NCBI RefSeq assembly: GCF_027587205.1
Contig: NZ_JAPDOD010000031.1
Location: forward strand, 48,505-112,504
Length of the DNA stretch: 64,000 nt
Reading direction: 5' to 3'
Source of the DNA: Solirubrobacter ginsenosidimutans
Lineage (GTDB): Bacteria > Actinomycetota > Thermoleophilia > Solirubrobacterales > Solirubrobacteraceae
The notes beneath the pieces were generated by a model. That model made no database searches. It was given only the letters and a program-made list of their open reading frames with translations, and was not told the origin of the DNA. How positions within the stretch are numbered: the first letter of the stretch is position 1; every line of letters starts with the position of its first letter. The position numbers and the translations under genes were made by a program. Below, piece by piece: positions 26,431 through 34,485 of the stretch.

Positions 26431-27915
26431 ATGCGTACCGCTTTCCTGTGCATCGTTGCGCTGGTGCTGGCGCTTCCGGCATCCGCCGGCGCTGCGACGT
26501 TGACGCTGCAGAGCGGGACGCTGACCTACACGGCGAGCCCGGGCCACGCCAACTCGGTGTCCGTGAACCCGCTCCTCGGGACGGTGGCGATCGCCGTCGC
26601 CGACGACGACCTGATCGCCGCGGGCCCCGGCGGCTGCAGCGCCGTCTTCGCCCTCCCGCCCGACTCGGCCTACGCGTGCGCGGGCGTCAGCCGGATCGTG
26701 ATCAACGCTGGCGATCTGAGCGACTCGATCACCGCGGCGGACACGCTCGCCGTCCCGCTCACGCTCAACGGTGAGAGCGGCGACGACAACGTGCGCGGCG
26801 GCGGGGCGGGAGACGTCATCAGCGGCGGTGACGGGCAGGACTCGCTCTTCGGCGGCGACGGCGACGATCTACTCGACGGCGGCAACGGCGACGACACGCT
26901 CGAGGGCGAGGCGGGTGGCGACACGCTGCTCGGCGGCGAAGGGCTCGACACCGCGCGCTACACGGCCCAGACCGCCGCGCCGCCGTTCACGATCACCCTC
27001 GACGGCACGATCGGCGACGGCCGGCCGGGAGAGGGCGACACCGTCGCCTCCGACGTCGAGAACGCCACCGTCGTCGGCTTGCGCGCCGGGCTGCCGCCAC
27101 TCGAGACGATCGTCGTGCCGGAGGCGACGACGCTCGTCGGCAACGCGGACGCCAACGAGCTGACGACCGACGACGGGAACGACACGCTCATCGGCGGCGC
27201 CGGCAACGACGTCCTCGACGCGTTCGGCGGCGACGACACGATCGACGCCCGCGACGGCTTCGTCGACCGCGTCCACTGCGGAGACGGCAACGACACCGTC
27301 ACGGCGGACACGCGCGATCTCGTCGACGGCGACTGCGAGTCGGTCTCGATCGCCGAAGTCGGCGACGGAAGCGACGACCACCCGCCGACCGTCGCCTGGG
27401 CGGCGCCTGCGGCGGGCGCGCGGCTGCCGGCGAACCCCGCCAACACCCTGCAGGCGTTCGCCGAGGACGACCGCGGCGTGGCGCTGGTGCGCTTCCTCGA
27501 CGACGACCGCGTCGTGTGCGAGGACGCGTCGGCGCCCTACACCTGCGATTACCGGGCACGCGGCGGCGACGTCGGGCGCAACACGCTGACCGCGGTCGCC
27601 GTCGACACCGCGGGCCAGACGACGAGCATGCAGCGCGCCGTCGTCGTCAGCCGCTTCCGCCCGCGGGTCACGCTCGCGGTCAAGCGCTTCGTCGCGAGCG
27701 GGCGGGTGGTGCGCCCCGCCGCGCTCACCAGCGCCTGCTCCGGGACGGTCGCGGTGACGGTCCGCTGGGGCCGCCGCCGCGCCACCCGCCACGCCAAGGT
27801 CACGCGGAAGTGCGCCTACCGCGTCACGCTGCCGCGGCGCCGCGGCAAGGTCACCTCGCGCTACGGCGGCAGCGCGCTGATGGTCGCGCGCAGCTCCCCC
27901 GTCAGGTCGAGCTGA
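26431..27915 (+). CDS. Secreted RTX-like calcium-binding protein
   Basis: 494-aa exported protein. Signal peptide MRTAFLCIVALVLALPASA. Two blocks of glycine/aspartate nonapeptides are visible, around residues 118-170 (GGDGQDSLFGGDGDDLLDGG) and 240-275 (GNDTLIGGAGNDVLDAFGGD); these form calcium-filled parallel beta rolls. Then an Ig-like domain (VAWAAPAAGARLPANPANT) and a basic C-terminal region. RTX proteins without toxin domains are common surface proteins in soil actinobacteria. Its 3' end overlaps the convergent M20 peptidase gene by 14 bp. Confidence 0.8.
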   Translation: MRTAFLCIVALVLALPASAGAATLTLQSGTLTYTASPGHANSVSVNPLLGTVAIAVADDDLIAAGPGGCSAVFALPPDSAYACAGVSRIVINAGDLSDSITAADTLAVPLTLNGESGDDNVRGGGAGDVISGGDGQDSLFGGDGDDLLDGGNGDDTLEGEAGGDTLLGGEGLDTARYTAQTAAPPFTITLDGTIGDGRPGEGDTVASDVENATVVGLRAGLPPLETIVVPEATTLVGNADANELTTDDGNDTLIGGAGNDVLDAFGGDDTIDARDGFVDRVHCGDGNDTVTADTRDLVDGDCESVSIAEVGDGSDDHPPTVAWAAPAAGARLPANPANTLQAFAEDDRGVALVRFLDDDRVVCEDASAPYTCDYRARGGDVGRNTLTAVAVDTAGQTTSMQRAVVVSRFRPRVTLAVKRFVASGRVVRPAALTSACSGTVAVTVRWGRRRATRHAKVTRKCAYRVTLPRRRGKVTSRYGGSALMVARSSPVRSS

Positions 27916-29215
27916 GCTCCTTCAACAGCAGGGCCTCGGCGAGCGCGATCCCGGCGATCTCGCCCAGGTCGACCGACTCGTTGGCCGCGTGGATGCGGGC
28001 GAGGTCGGAATCCTGCGCGCCCCAGAGCACGAACGAGGCGTCCGGGTAGGCCGCCCGCAGCTTGGCGACGAGCGGGACCGACCCGCCGCTGCCCATCCGC
28101 GCGACGGGCTTGCCGAACGCCTGCTCGAGCGCGCGCTCGGCCTCCGGCAGCGCGGGCAGCGCGATCGGGGTCGAGGCCGGCTCGACGACGACGTCGATCC
28201 GCGCGCCCCACGGCACGTTCGCGCGGACGTGACGCTCGACGGCCGCCAGCGACTGCACGGGGTCGGCGCCCGGCGGGACGCGCACCGCGATCTTCGCCCG
28301 CGCCTCGGGGATGACGATGTTTCCCGCGCCCTCGACCGGCGGCGCGTCCAGGCCCAGGACCGAGATCGCGTGGCGCGCCCACACGCGGTCGCTGATGGCG
28401 CCGCTGCCGACCAGCGCGACGCCGTCCAGGACGCGCGCCTGGCGGCGGAAGTCCGGCTCCGGCCACTCCGTGCCGTCCCAGTCGCCGTCCTGGAGCCCTT
28501 GCACCGCGACGCTGCCGTCGTCGTTGTGGAGCGTGGCGATCAGGCGGTTCAGCGCCAGCAGCGCGTCCGGCGCGGCGCCGCCGAAGTGGCCGCTGTGCAG
28601 CGCGCCGTCGAGCGTGCGCAGCGTGACGACGAGCTTGCCGTGCCCGCGCAGCGTCTGCGACAGCGTCGGCTCCCCCACCTTCCAGTTGCCGTTGTCGGCG
28701 ATCACCATCACGTCGGCGCGGAGCAGGTCGGGCTGCTCGTCGACGACGCCCAGCAGCGCCTGGCGGCCGTTCTCCTCGGAGCCCTCGACCACGAGCTTCA
28801 CGTGCACCGGGGGCGCGCCGTCGAACGCCCGCAGCGCGGCGAGGTGGGCGACGATGCCCGACTTGTCGTCGGCGGCGCCGCGCCCGTAGACGCGCCCGTC
28901 CTTGACGGTGGGCGTGAACGGGTCCGTCTCCCACCCGTCGGCCGGCGCGGGCTGGACGTCGTAGTGCGAGTAGAGCAGGACCGTCGGACCGGCGCCGGGG
29001 AAGTCGGCGACGAGCGTCGGCGCCTCGCCGGGGACGTCGACGCGCTGGATCTGCGCCGCGCGCGCATCGCGCAGCAGCTCCTCGACCAGATCGGCCGCCT
29101 CGTCGAGCGGCTCGCGCGGGTATCCCTCGAACGCGATCGACGGGATCGCCACGAGGCGCTCGAGGTCCGATTGGAGGCGTTCGCGGTCCACCGTAAGGGC
29201 TTGATCGACGTGCAT
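27902..29215 (-). CDS. M20 family metallopeptidase (dipeptidase-like)
   Basis: Dinuclear zinc hydrolase, 437 aa. SHYDVQPAPADGWETDPF gives the His and Asp ligands, YGRGAADDKSGIVAHLAAL the bridging Asp, EGSEENGRQALLG the catalytic and ligand Glu pair; the lid domain sits between and MGSGGSVPLVAKL near the C-terminus is typical of the CNDP/DapE-like branch that splits dipeptides or N-acyl amino acids. ATG 29215 was preferred over the ATG-like start at 29251 because it leaves room before the divergent kinase gene. No signal peptide. Confidence 0.9.
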   Translation of the reverse strand: MHVDQALTVDRERLQSDLERLVAIPSIAFEGYPREPLDEAADLVEELLRDARAAQIQRVDVPGEAPTLVADFPGAGPTVLLYSHYDVQPAPADGWETDPFTPTVKDGRVYGRGAADDKSGIVAHLAALRAFDGAPPVHVKLVVEGSEENGRQALLGVVDEQPDLLRADVMVIADNGNWKVGEPTLSQTLRGHGKLVVTLRTLDGALHSGHFGGAAPDALLALNRLIATLHNDDGSVAVQGLQDGDWDGTEWPEPDFRRQARVLDGVALVGSGAISDRVWARHAISVLGLDAPPVEGAGNIVIPEARAKIAVRVPPGADPVQSLAAVERHVRANVPWGARIDVVVEPASTPIALPALPEAERALEQAFGKPVARMGSGGSVPLVAKLRAAYPDASFVLWGAQDSDLARIHAANESVDLGEIAGIALAEALLLKELSST

Positions 29216-29265
29216 CGCGGCCACGATACGACCGACATTGCTCAGCGGCACGTCACAATCGAAGG

Positions 29266-30735
29266 GTGACCGACGTCCTCGAAGGCGCTCATATCGCGGG
29301 CTGCCGGATCGAGGCGGTCGCCGGCCGAGGTGGCATGGGCATCGTCTATCGGGCGACCCAGTTGTCGCTCGGGCGCCCCGTGGCGCTGAAGCTGATCGCG
29401 CCCGAACATGCCGCCGACGCGGGGTTCCGCGAGCGCTTCCAGCGCGAGTCGCGGATGGCGGCGGCGATCGATCACCCGAACGTGATCCCCGTCTATGAGG
29501 CGGGTGAGGAGGACGGCCGGCTCTACCTCGTCATGCGCTGGGTGGCGGGCACGGACCTGCACCGGCTGTTACGCGCCGAGGGGCGCGTGGAGCCGCAGCG
29601 GGCGGCGGAGATCGTCAACCAGGTCGCGGGCGCGCTCGACGCGGCGCACGAGGCCGGGCTGATCCACCGCGACGTCAAGCCCGCCAACGTCCTGCTCAGC
29701 GGCGAGCACGCCTACCTCGCCGACTTCGGCCTCACCCGCTTCGCGGGCGCCGACACGCTGACCACCGCCGGGCACTTCCTCGGCACGGTCGACTACATGG
29801 CGCCGGAACAGTTCCATCCCGGCCCCAACGACGCGCGGGCGGACGTCTACGCGCTCGGCTGCGTGCTCTACGCGGCGCTGACCGGCGCCCCGCCGTTCCT
29901 GCGCGAGACCGTGCCCGCGACGATGCTCGCGCACCTGCACGACCAGCCGCCGCAAGCCTCGCGGACGGCGGGCGTGCCGCCCGGGTTCGACCGCGTCCTG
30001 GCGCGGGCGCTGGCCAAGTCGCCGGAGGACCGCTACCCGTCGGCGGGTGACTTCGGGCGGGCCGTGCTGGCCGCCGCCGAGGGTCGCTCGGTGACCGAGG
30101 AGGAGCGCTCCGTCGCGCGCGGCGCCGCGGCGCCGACGATCCGCCGCGAAGGCCGCCTCTGGTCAGGCGTCGAGAAGCTGCCGCCGGTCGGCGTCCCGGA
30201 TCCGGTCGCGGAGCAGGAGCCGCCCGCACCCGCCGAGACCACGCCGATTCGCCGCTACCGCGCCAAGCGCCGGCGCCGCCTGTGGGCGTGGGGCTCGGGC
30301 GTCGTGGCGATCGCGGGCGCGGCCGTGGCGATCGCGGTCGTCCCCGGCGGCGCCGACACCCCGAAGCCGGGCGAGCCCGTCTCCTCCGGCGAGGTCGAGC
30401 GGATGGCCAACTCGTTCGCCTCCGCCTACGGCGACGAGGACGCGGCGCGGATGTCGCGGCTGCTGACCGCCGACGCCCAGCGCGTCTCACCCACCGACAA
30501 CCAGACCGGCCGCCACGACGTGGTGGCCGCCTATCAGAGCCAGTTCAACAGCAAGGCGATCACCGGGTTCGAGCTCAAGGGCCTCTCGGCCGAGAGCGGC
30601 CCCTCAGGCCGCGCGACCGCCCGCTACACGATCACCTACGACGGCGCCAAGCCGACGACCGGCCAGATGACGTGGGTCGTCATCAGCGAGAAGGGCCGCC
30701 CGCGCATCTCGCTGATCGCGTTCGTCCCGGACTAG
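29266..30735 (+). CDS. Membrane Ser/Thr protein kinase with extracytoplasmic NTF2-like domain
   Basis: 489 aa. Hanks-type kinase domain at residues about 10-270: glycine loop AGRGGMGIVY, Lys42 in VALKLI, catalytic loop LIHRDVKPANVLL, DFGLTRF, and TVDYMAPEQF. A basic/Pro-rich juxtamembrane follows, then one TM helix (about 343-362, GSGVVAIAGAAVAIAVVPGG) and an outside C-terminal domain of about 120 residues (VERMANSFASAYGDEDAARMS) with an NTF2/SnoaL-like pattern in place of the usual PASTA repeats. It starts at GTG 29266. The next gene, on the other strand, is a lipoprotein with a PASTA domain. Confidence 0.92.
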   Translation: MTDVLEGAHIAGCRIEAVAGRGGMGIVYRATQLSLGRPVALKLIAPEHAADAGFRERFQRESRMAAAIDHPNVIPVYEAGEEDGRLYLVMRWVAGTDLHRLLRAEGRVEPQRAAEIVNQVAGALDAAHEAGLIHRDVKPANVLLSGEHAYLADFGLTRFAGADTLTTAGHFLGTVDYMAPEQFHPGPNDARADVYALGCVLYAALTGAPPFLRETVPATMLAHLHDQPPQASRTAGVPPGFDRVLARALAKSPEDRYPSAGDFGRAVLAAAEGRSVTEEERSVARGAAAPTIRREGRLWSGVEKLPPVGVPDPVAEQEPPAPAETTPIRRYRAKRRRRLWAWGSGVVAIAGAAVAIAVVPGGADTPKPGEPVSSGEVERMANSFASAYGDEDAARMSRLLTADAQRVSPTDNQTGRHDVVAAYQSQFNSKAITGFELKGLSAESGPSGRATARYTITYDGAKPTTGQMTWVVISEKGRPRISLIAFVPD

Positions 30736-30748
30736 CTAGCGGGCGCCA

Positions 30749-31285
30749 CTAACAGGTGTTGGCGGTGCGCAGGGTCACCTTGGTGCCCTTGGCGACCGCG
30801 GTCCCGGCGGGCGGGCTGACGGAGCAGACGGTCGGGCTGCCGAGCAGGCGGTCGAGCCAGTTGGTGTCGTCCTGGATCACCGGGGTCAGGCCGGTCGCCC
30901 TCACGGCGGCGGTCGCGTCGTCCGGTGACCGGCCGAGGACGTTGGGGACGTCGACGCGCATATCGCGCACATAGCGCAGCGCGTCCGCGGCGGGTCGGCG
31001 CCCGGGCGAGCTCGCCGTGACGTCGATCACGTTGCCGCCCGGCTGGAGGTCGACGTCGGCGGTGAACTCGCCCGCGCTGACCGACGCCGCCGTGCCCATC
31101 ACTTCGACGGTGGCGTCCGCCGGGGTGACCGTGCCGTGGATCGAGATGTGGTCGTCGCGCGTGGTTCCGCCGCTGTTGGGCGCCTCGAGCTTGAGCTTGA
31201 CGCGCGGCTCGGTCGCGGGGCGCGGGGTCTCGCCGCAGGCGCTCACGACGAGGCCGGCGGCCAGCAGGATGACGAGACGGCGCAC
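30749..31285 (-). CDS. Lipoprotein with PASTA domain
   Basis: 178-aa lipoprotein. MRRLVILLAAGLVVSACGET has a clear lipobox (LVVSAC, lipidated Cys17). Residues about 30-105 form a glucodextranase/Ig-like beta domain (HISIHGTVTPADATVEVMG), and residues about 110-178 a PASTA domain (RVDVPNVLGRSPDDATAAV through VSPPAGTAVAKGTKVTL). PASTA domains bind peptidoglycan fragments or beta-lactams. GTG start. It converges with the kinase gene, leaving 13 bp, and may be its cell-wall partner by context only. Confidence 0.85.
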   Translation of the reverse strand: MRRLVILLAAGLVVSACGETPRPATEPRVKLKLEAPNSGGTTRDDHISIHGTVTPADATVEVMGTAASVSAGEFTADVDLQPGGNVIDVTASSPGRRPAADALRYVRDMRVDVPNVLGRSPDDATAAVRATGLTPVIQDDTNWLDRLLGSPTVCSVSPPAGTAVAKGTKVTLRTANTC

Positions 31286-31295
31286 GACCTAGAGG

Positions 31296-32099
31296 CTAGC
31301 CAGGACGGACGGTGGCCTTCGCGTGCGTGATCAGCTTCCTTCCCCCAGGGGGCGTCAGCGCGACCGCGACGCTGACCCGCAGCCGGCGCGCCTTCGCGAG
31401 CGTCCGGCGCGCGCGGGCGTTGAGCGCGACCGAGAACGACACGGTGCCGGACGCGGTCGACTTCTTCAGATACGTGCCGACCTTCGTCTTGCCCGCCAGC
31501 ACCGTCACCTCCAGGCGCGAGGCCGGCTCCTCGACGCTCACCGACCCGCGAACGCGCGTGCCGCGCTGGGTCCCGGCGAGCTTGAGCTTCAGCGTCCTCT
31601 GCTTCGGCGCGGCGGCCGTGGGCTCCGCGGTCGACCCGGGAGCCGGCGGGGTGGCGGTGGCACCGGGCGTGCCGACCGGGTCAGTGGTTGCCGTGGGAGT
31701 GGCGGTTGCGCTGGGCGTGGGCGTCGCGGCGGCGGCCACGACGACCGTGCCGGTCATCTCCGGGTGGAAGTCGCAGACGAACGGGTAGCTGCCGGGAGCG
31801 TCGAACGTGCACTCCGCGCTCCAGCCCGGCTTCGTGGCGCTGGCCGGCAGACCGGGGCAAGCGCTGGGCTGCTTGTCCGTGAAGTGGGCGTCGTGGCGGC
31901 TGGCACCGCTCGGGTAGGCGAACGTGACCGTCTGCCCGGGCGTGATCGTCACCGTCGTGCCGCTGGTGCCGTTCGCCTGCCACGCGTAGTCGATCGCGGT
32001 GAAGCTCCCGCCTGCCGCCGCGCCGCTGTACGCCAACGCCGGCGCTGCCGCGCAGGCCATCGCCGCCGCGACCAGCAGCGCCTTTCTTCCGACCCGCAA
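31296..32099 (-). CDS. Secreted cupredoxin-domain protein
   Basis: 267-aa exported protein. I chose TTG 32099 because GGAGGG stands 8 nt upstream and the protein then starts with a normal signal peptide (RKALLVAAAMACAAAPALA); the frame is open to an ATG at 32183, but that start touches the neighbouring operator. A plastocyanin/azurin-like domain follows, with copper ligands readable as His in SRHDAHFTD and Cys, His, Met in FVCDFHPEMTG. Next come a Thr/Pro/Ala linker and a C-terminal basic Ig-like domain. Probably an envelope copper or electron-transfer protein. It is divergent from the ArsR/SRPBCC pair. Confidence 0.82.
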   Translation of the reverse strand: MRVGRKALLVAAAMACAAAPALAYSGAAAGGSFTAIDYAWQANGTSGTTVTITPGQTVTFAYPSGASRHDAHFTDKQPSACPGLPASATKPGWSAECTFDAPGSYPFVCDFHPEMTGTVVVAAAATPTPSATATPTATTDPVGTPGATATPPAPGSTAEPTAAAPKQRTLKLKLAGTQRGTRVRGSVSVEEPASRLEVTVLAGKTKVGTYLKKSTASGTVSFSVALNARARRTLAKARRLRVSVAVALTPPGGRKLITHAKATVRPG

Positions 32100-32176
32100 G
32101 TTTCTCGCCCTCCGTGTCCGGTCCGACTCCGTCGCGGGGAGATACGCCGACGCGGGTGGGTCGGTTCGAACAAAGT

Positions 32177-32206
32177 TTGACATGTGACCATTTGGTCACG
32201 TATTGT
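32177..32206 (+). promoter_or_regulatory. Promoter with embedded palindromic operator (ArsR-SRPBCC operon)
   Basis: TTGACA (32177-32182) and TATTGT (32201-32206) are spaced by 18 bp, and the spacer contains the perfect palindrome GTGACCATTTGGTCAC (32184-32199). Transcription would begin near 32212-32214, at the GTG start of the ArsR gene, so the mRNA is probably leaderless. A repressor dimer on the palindrome would block RNA polymerase directly, a classic autoregulated ArsR layout. Confidence 0.75.
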
Positions 32207-32213
32207 GAGGAAC

Positions 32214-32531
32214 GTGACCGACGACGACCGCGTGTTCAAGGCGCTGGCCGATCCGACCCGGCGCCACCTGCTCGACCGCCTCTTCGTGCGGGACGGCCGC
32301 ACGCTGACCGAGCTCGAGTCCGAGCTGGAGATGACCCGCTTCGGCGTCATGAAGCACTTGCGGGTGCTCGAGGAGGCGAACCTCGTCGTCGCGCGCCGGT
32401 CGGGCCGGGAGAAGCAGCACTTCCTGAACCCGGTGCCGATCCGGCTGATCCACGACCGCTGGATCGACAAGTACACGGAGCGCCGCGTCTCGGCGCTCGC
32501 CGACCTCAAAACCCAGCTGGAGAGCGCATGA
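32214..32531 (+). CDS. ArsR-family transcriptional regulator
   Basis: 105-aa winged-helix repressor. VFKALADPTRRHLLDRLF is the family N-terminus, LTELESELEMTRFGVMKHLRVLE the recognition helix region, and ARRSGREKQHFLNPVPI the wing. No Cys-rich metal site is present, so the inducer is not obviously a metal; this branch usually pairs with SRPBCC/AHSA1 proteins. GTG 32214 was chosen because an upstream in-frame GTG at 32184 lies inside the operator. It overlaps the SRPBCC gene by 4 bp. Confidence 0.88.
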   Translation: MTDDDRVFKALADPTRRHLLDRLFVRDGRTLTELESELEMTRFGVMKHLRVLEEANLVVARRSGREKQHFLNPVPIRLIHDRWIDKYTERRVSALADLKTQLESA

Positions 32532-33034
32532 GCACCGAGACCGCCACCAACACGACCCAGGTCTACCGCGTCTACATCCGCACCACGCCGGAGCGCGTCT
32601 GGGACGCGATCACCCAGCCGGAGTGGACCGAACGCTACGGCTACGGCGGCGTCGCCGACTTCGACCTCCGGCCGGGCGGGCGTGCGATCCAGCGCCCGGG
32701 CGCCGCCATGAAGGCCTACCCGGGCGTCCCGGACGTCATCGTCGACGGCGAGATCCTCGAGTCCGACCCGCCGCGCAAGCTCGTCCAGACCTGGCGGATG
32801 CTGATGGACCCGGCGATGGAGGCCGAGGGCTTCACCCGCCTCACCCACGAGATCGAGCCGATCGACGGCGGCGTCACCAAGCTCACCGTCACCCACGAGC
32901 TCGAGGGCGCGCCGGCCCTGGCCTCGATGGTCGCGGGCGAGAGCGAGTCCAGCGGTGCCGGCGGCGGCTGGGCGTGGGTGCTCTCGGACCTCAAGACGCT
33001 GCTGGAGTCGGGCGAGGCGATGGCACAGCGCTGA
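32528..33034 (+). CDS. SRPBCC/AHSA1 family protein
   Basis: 168 aa, helix-grip fold that forms a hydrophobic ligand pocket. YRVYIRTTPERVWDAITQPEW is the AHSA1 start, followed by YGYGGVADFDLRPGG and the long C-terminal helix WVLSDLKTLLESGE. Members bind lipids or aromatic compounds or mediate stress functions; the exact role is unknown. ATG 32528 overlaps the ArsR stop (ATGA). Its last 44 bp overlap the convergent methyltransferase gene. Confidence 0.88.
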   Translation: MSTETATNTTQVYRVYIRTTPERVWDAITQPEWTERYGYGGVADFDLRPGGRAIQRPGAAMKAYPGVPDVIVDGEILESDPPRKLVQTWRMLMDPAMEAEGFTRLTHEIEPIDGGVTKLTVTHELEGAPALASMVAGESESSGAGGGWAWVLSDLKTLLESGEAMAQR

Positions 33035-33743
33035 GCGCGTAGCGGAAGGTGTTCTCGAGGCGGTAGGAGCCGTCCGGCCGCCGGAACGGCTCCGCGGCGC
33101 TGACCATGGCGGCCAGCGCCTCCGCCTCGGGCACCCCGGCGACGCCGCGGGCGAGGAAGCCGTGCCCCAGCTCGAAGCGTTCGCGATCCCGAACCTCGTA
33201 CGGGACGCTGACCGTGGCGTGGGTGGAGAGTGTTAGGCCGGCAGTGGCGACGGTCTCGACGAGGCGCTCGCAGAAGCGCGGCGCCGGCGGCTCGGTGCTG
33301 ACGGCGCCCCAGACGGCGTCGAGCTCGCATTCCTCGCGCGGACCCCAGACGCAGATCGCGATCGCGGCACCGGGCTTCGCGACCCGCACCCACTCGCGCA
33401 GCGCGACGTCCGGGTCATCGGCGAACTGCAGCGAGTTGAAGCTCGTGACGGCGTCGAAGGTGTCATCCGGCCACGGGAGCTCGTCCATCGGGCCGACGCA
33501 GAAGTCGGCGCCGGGCGCGACGCGGCTGGCGATCGCGATCATCGCCGGCGCCGCGTCGATCCCGCTCACGTGCGCGCCGCGGGCGAGCGCCTGGGCGCAG
33601 AAGTGGCCGCTGCCGCAGCCGACGTCGAGCAGCCGCGTGCCCTCGGTGAGCTGCAAGGCGTCAGCGATCTCACGCTGCGCGGGCGCGGGGAGCCCGGCCC
33701 AGTGGTCGGCGAAGGTCGTCGCTTCCTCGTTGAACACGTCCAT
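32991..33743 (-). CDS. Class I SAM-dependent methyltransferase
   Basis: 250-aa Rossmann methyltransferase of the UbiE/Methyltransf_11 type. Motif I LLDVGCGSGHFCAQALARG, motif II SGIDAAPAMIAIA and the post-motif LPWPDDTFDAVTSFNSLQF are clear. Substrate unknown; small-molecule rather than nucleic acid by family. The 3' end overlaps the SRPBCC gene by 44 bp on the opposite strand. Confidence 0.88.
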   Translation of the reverse strand: MDVFNEEATTFADHWAGLPAPAQREIADALQLTEGTRLLDVGCGSGHFCAQALARGAHVSGIDAAPAMIAIASRVAPGADFCVGPMDELPWPDDTFDAVTSFNSLQFADDPDVALREWVRVAKPGAAIAICVWGPREECELDAVWGAVSTEPPAPRFCERLVETVATAGLTLSTHATVSVPYEVRDRERFELGHGFLARGVAGVPEAEALAAMVSAAEPFRRPDGSYRLENTFRYALSAVPSPRPTPAAS

Positions 33744-33834
33744 GAGAGCTAAGACCGAGAGATCGCCGGAAGTTCATCGGGGCCGTCACAAACCCCGTCA
33801 CCGCGACCCGGTCGCCACCGTTGTCCTTGGTGAT

Positions 33835-34206
33835 ATGCCCCGATTCCTCACTCTCCCCCTCCTGATCGGCGCCCTGGCCCTCCCCGCTTCCGCCAGCGCC
33901 GACGTCCCCATCCACAGCGCGATCTCGATGCGCCTCGTCGACTCCCACCACGCGACGATCGAGTTCGCCTCTCCGGTGCTCCCGCGCAAAGCCGACGGCA
34001 GCATCGACGCCCGCTACGTCTTCGCCCCGGGCAAGAGCCCGTCGGCGATCAAGAAGGTCGGCATGCACGGCACCGACACCCGCTACTCCTCGACGGTGAC
34101 GTCCAAGAACGCCTGGCGCGTCAACGTCCGCTACACGGTCCGCCTCAAGATCGCGGGCCAGAAGGACATCGTCCAGAAGATCAAGCTCATCGACGCCCGC
34201 CACTGA
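33835..34206 (+). CDS. Small secreted protein of unknown function
   Basis: 123 aa. MPRFLTLPLLIGALALPASA is a signal peptide; GGTGAT lies just upstream of ATG 33835. The mature part reads as one beta-sandwich domain (TIEFASPVLPRKADGSIDAR, then WRVNVRYTVRLKIAGQKDIV) with no Cys. Family not recognised. Followed after 12 bp by a 58-codon frame on the same strand. Confidence 0.7.
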   Translation: MPRFLTLPLLIGALALPASASADVPIHSAISMRLVDSHHATIEFASPVLPRKADGSIDARYVFAPGKSPSAIKKVGMHGTDTRYSSTVTSKNAWRVNVRYTVRLKIAGQKDIVQKIKLIDARH

Positions 34207-34218
34207 CACGATGACGGG

Positions 34219-34395
34219 ATGGAAGCCGCCGTGCGCGCCGCGCTCGCCACCGACCTGCCCGCCACCGCGCGGCCCGTCACCGACGATGCCGAACGCCGTG
34301 CGGTGATCCGCGCGATCATCGACGAGCTCGACGGCGATCGCGACTATGACGAGTGGGTGGCCGGCGCCCCGCTCGCGGAGATCACGTTCGTGTAA
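34219..34395 (+). CDS. Small ORF, possible C-terminal remnant of a deazaflavin-dependent nitroreductase-like gene
   Basis: A 58-aa frame from ATG 34219 to TAA 34395: acidic and helical, with AERRAVIRAIIDELDG and WVAGAPLAEITFV at the end. The ending resembles the C-terminal tail of F420/deazaflavin-dependent nitroreductase-like proteins, where a short W-x-x-(S/A)PL-x-E-x-xF motif closes the fold. No Shine-Dalgarno, and the rest of such a protein is missing, so it may be a truncated remnant or an independent small protein. Similarity is from memory of the family and not tested. Confidence 0.35.
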   Translation: MEAAVRAALATDLPATARPVTDDAERRAVIRAIIDELDGDRDYDEWVAGAPLAEITFV

Positions 34396-34485
34396 GTCGT
34401 GCGAACATTCCTGTCGGCGGGTGCGTACCCGTCGACAGGCGCGTGTTCGGCTGCGGACACGCCAGCTTCGCTAGGGTCGGTGGCG

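Noticed and set aside
32184..32213. Earlier GTG start for the ArsR gene at 32184
   Set aside because: This codon lies in the operator and upstream of the predicted transcription start.
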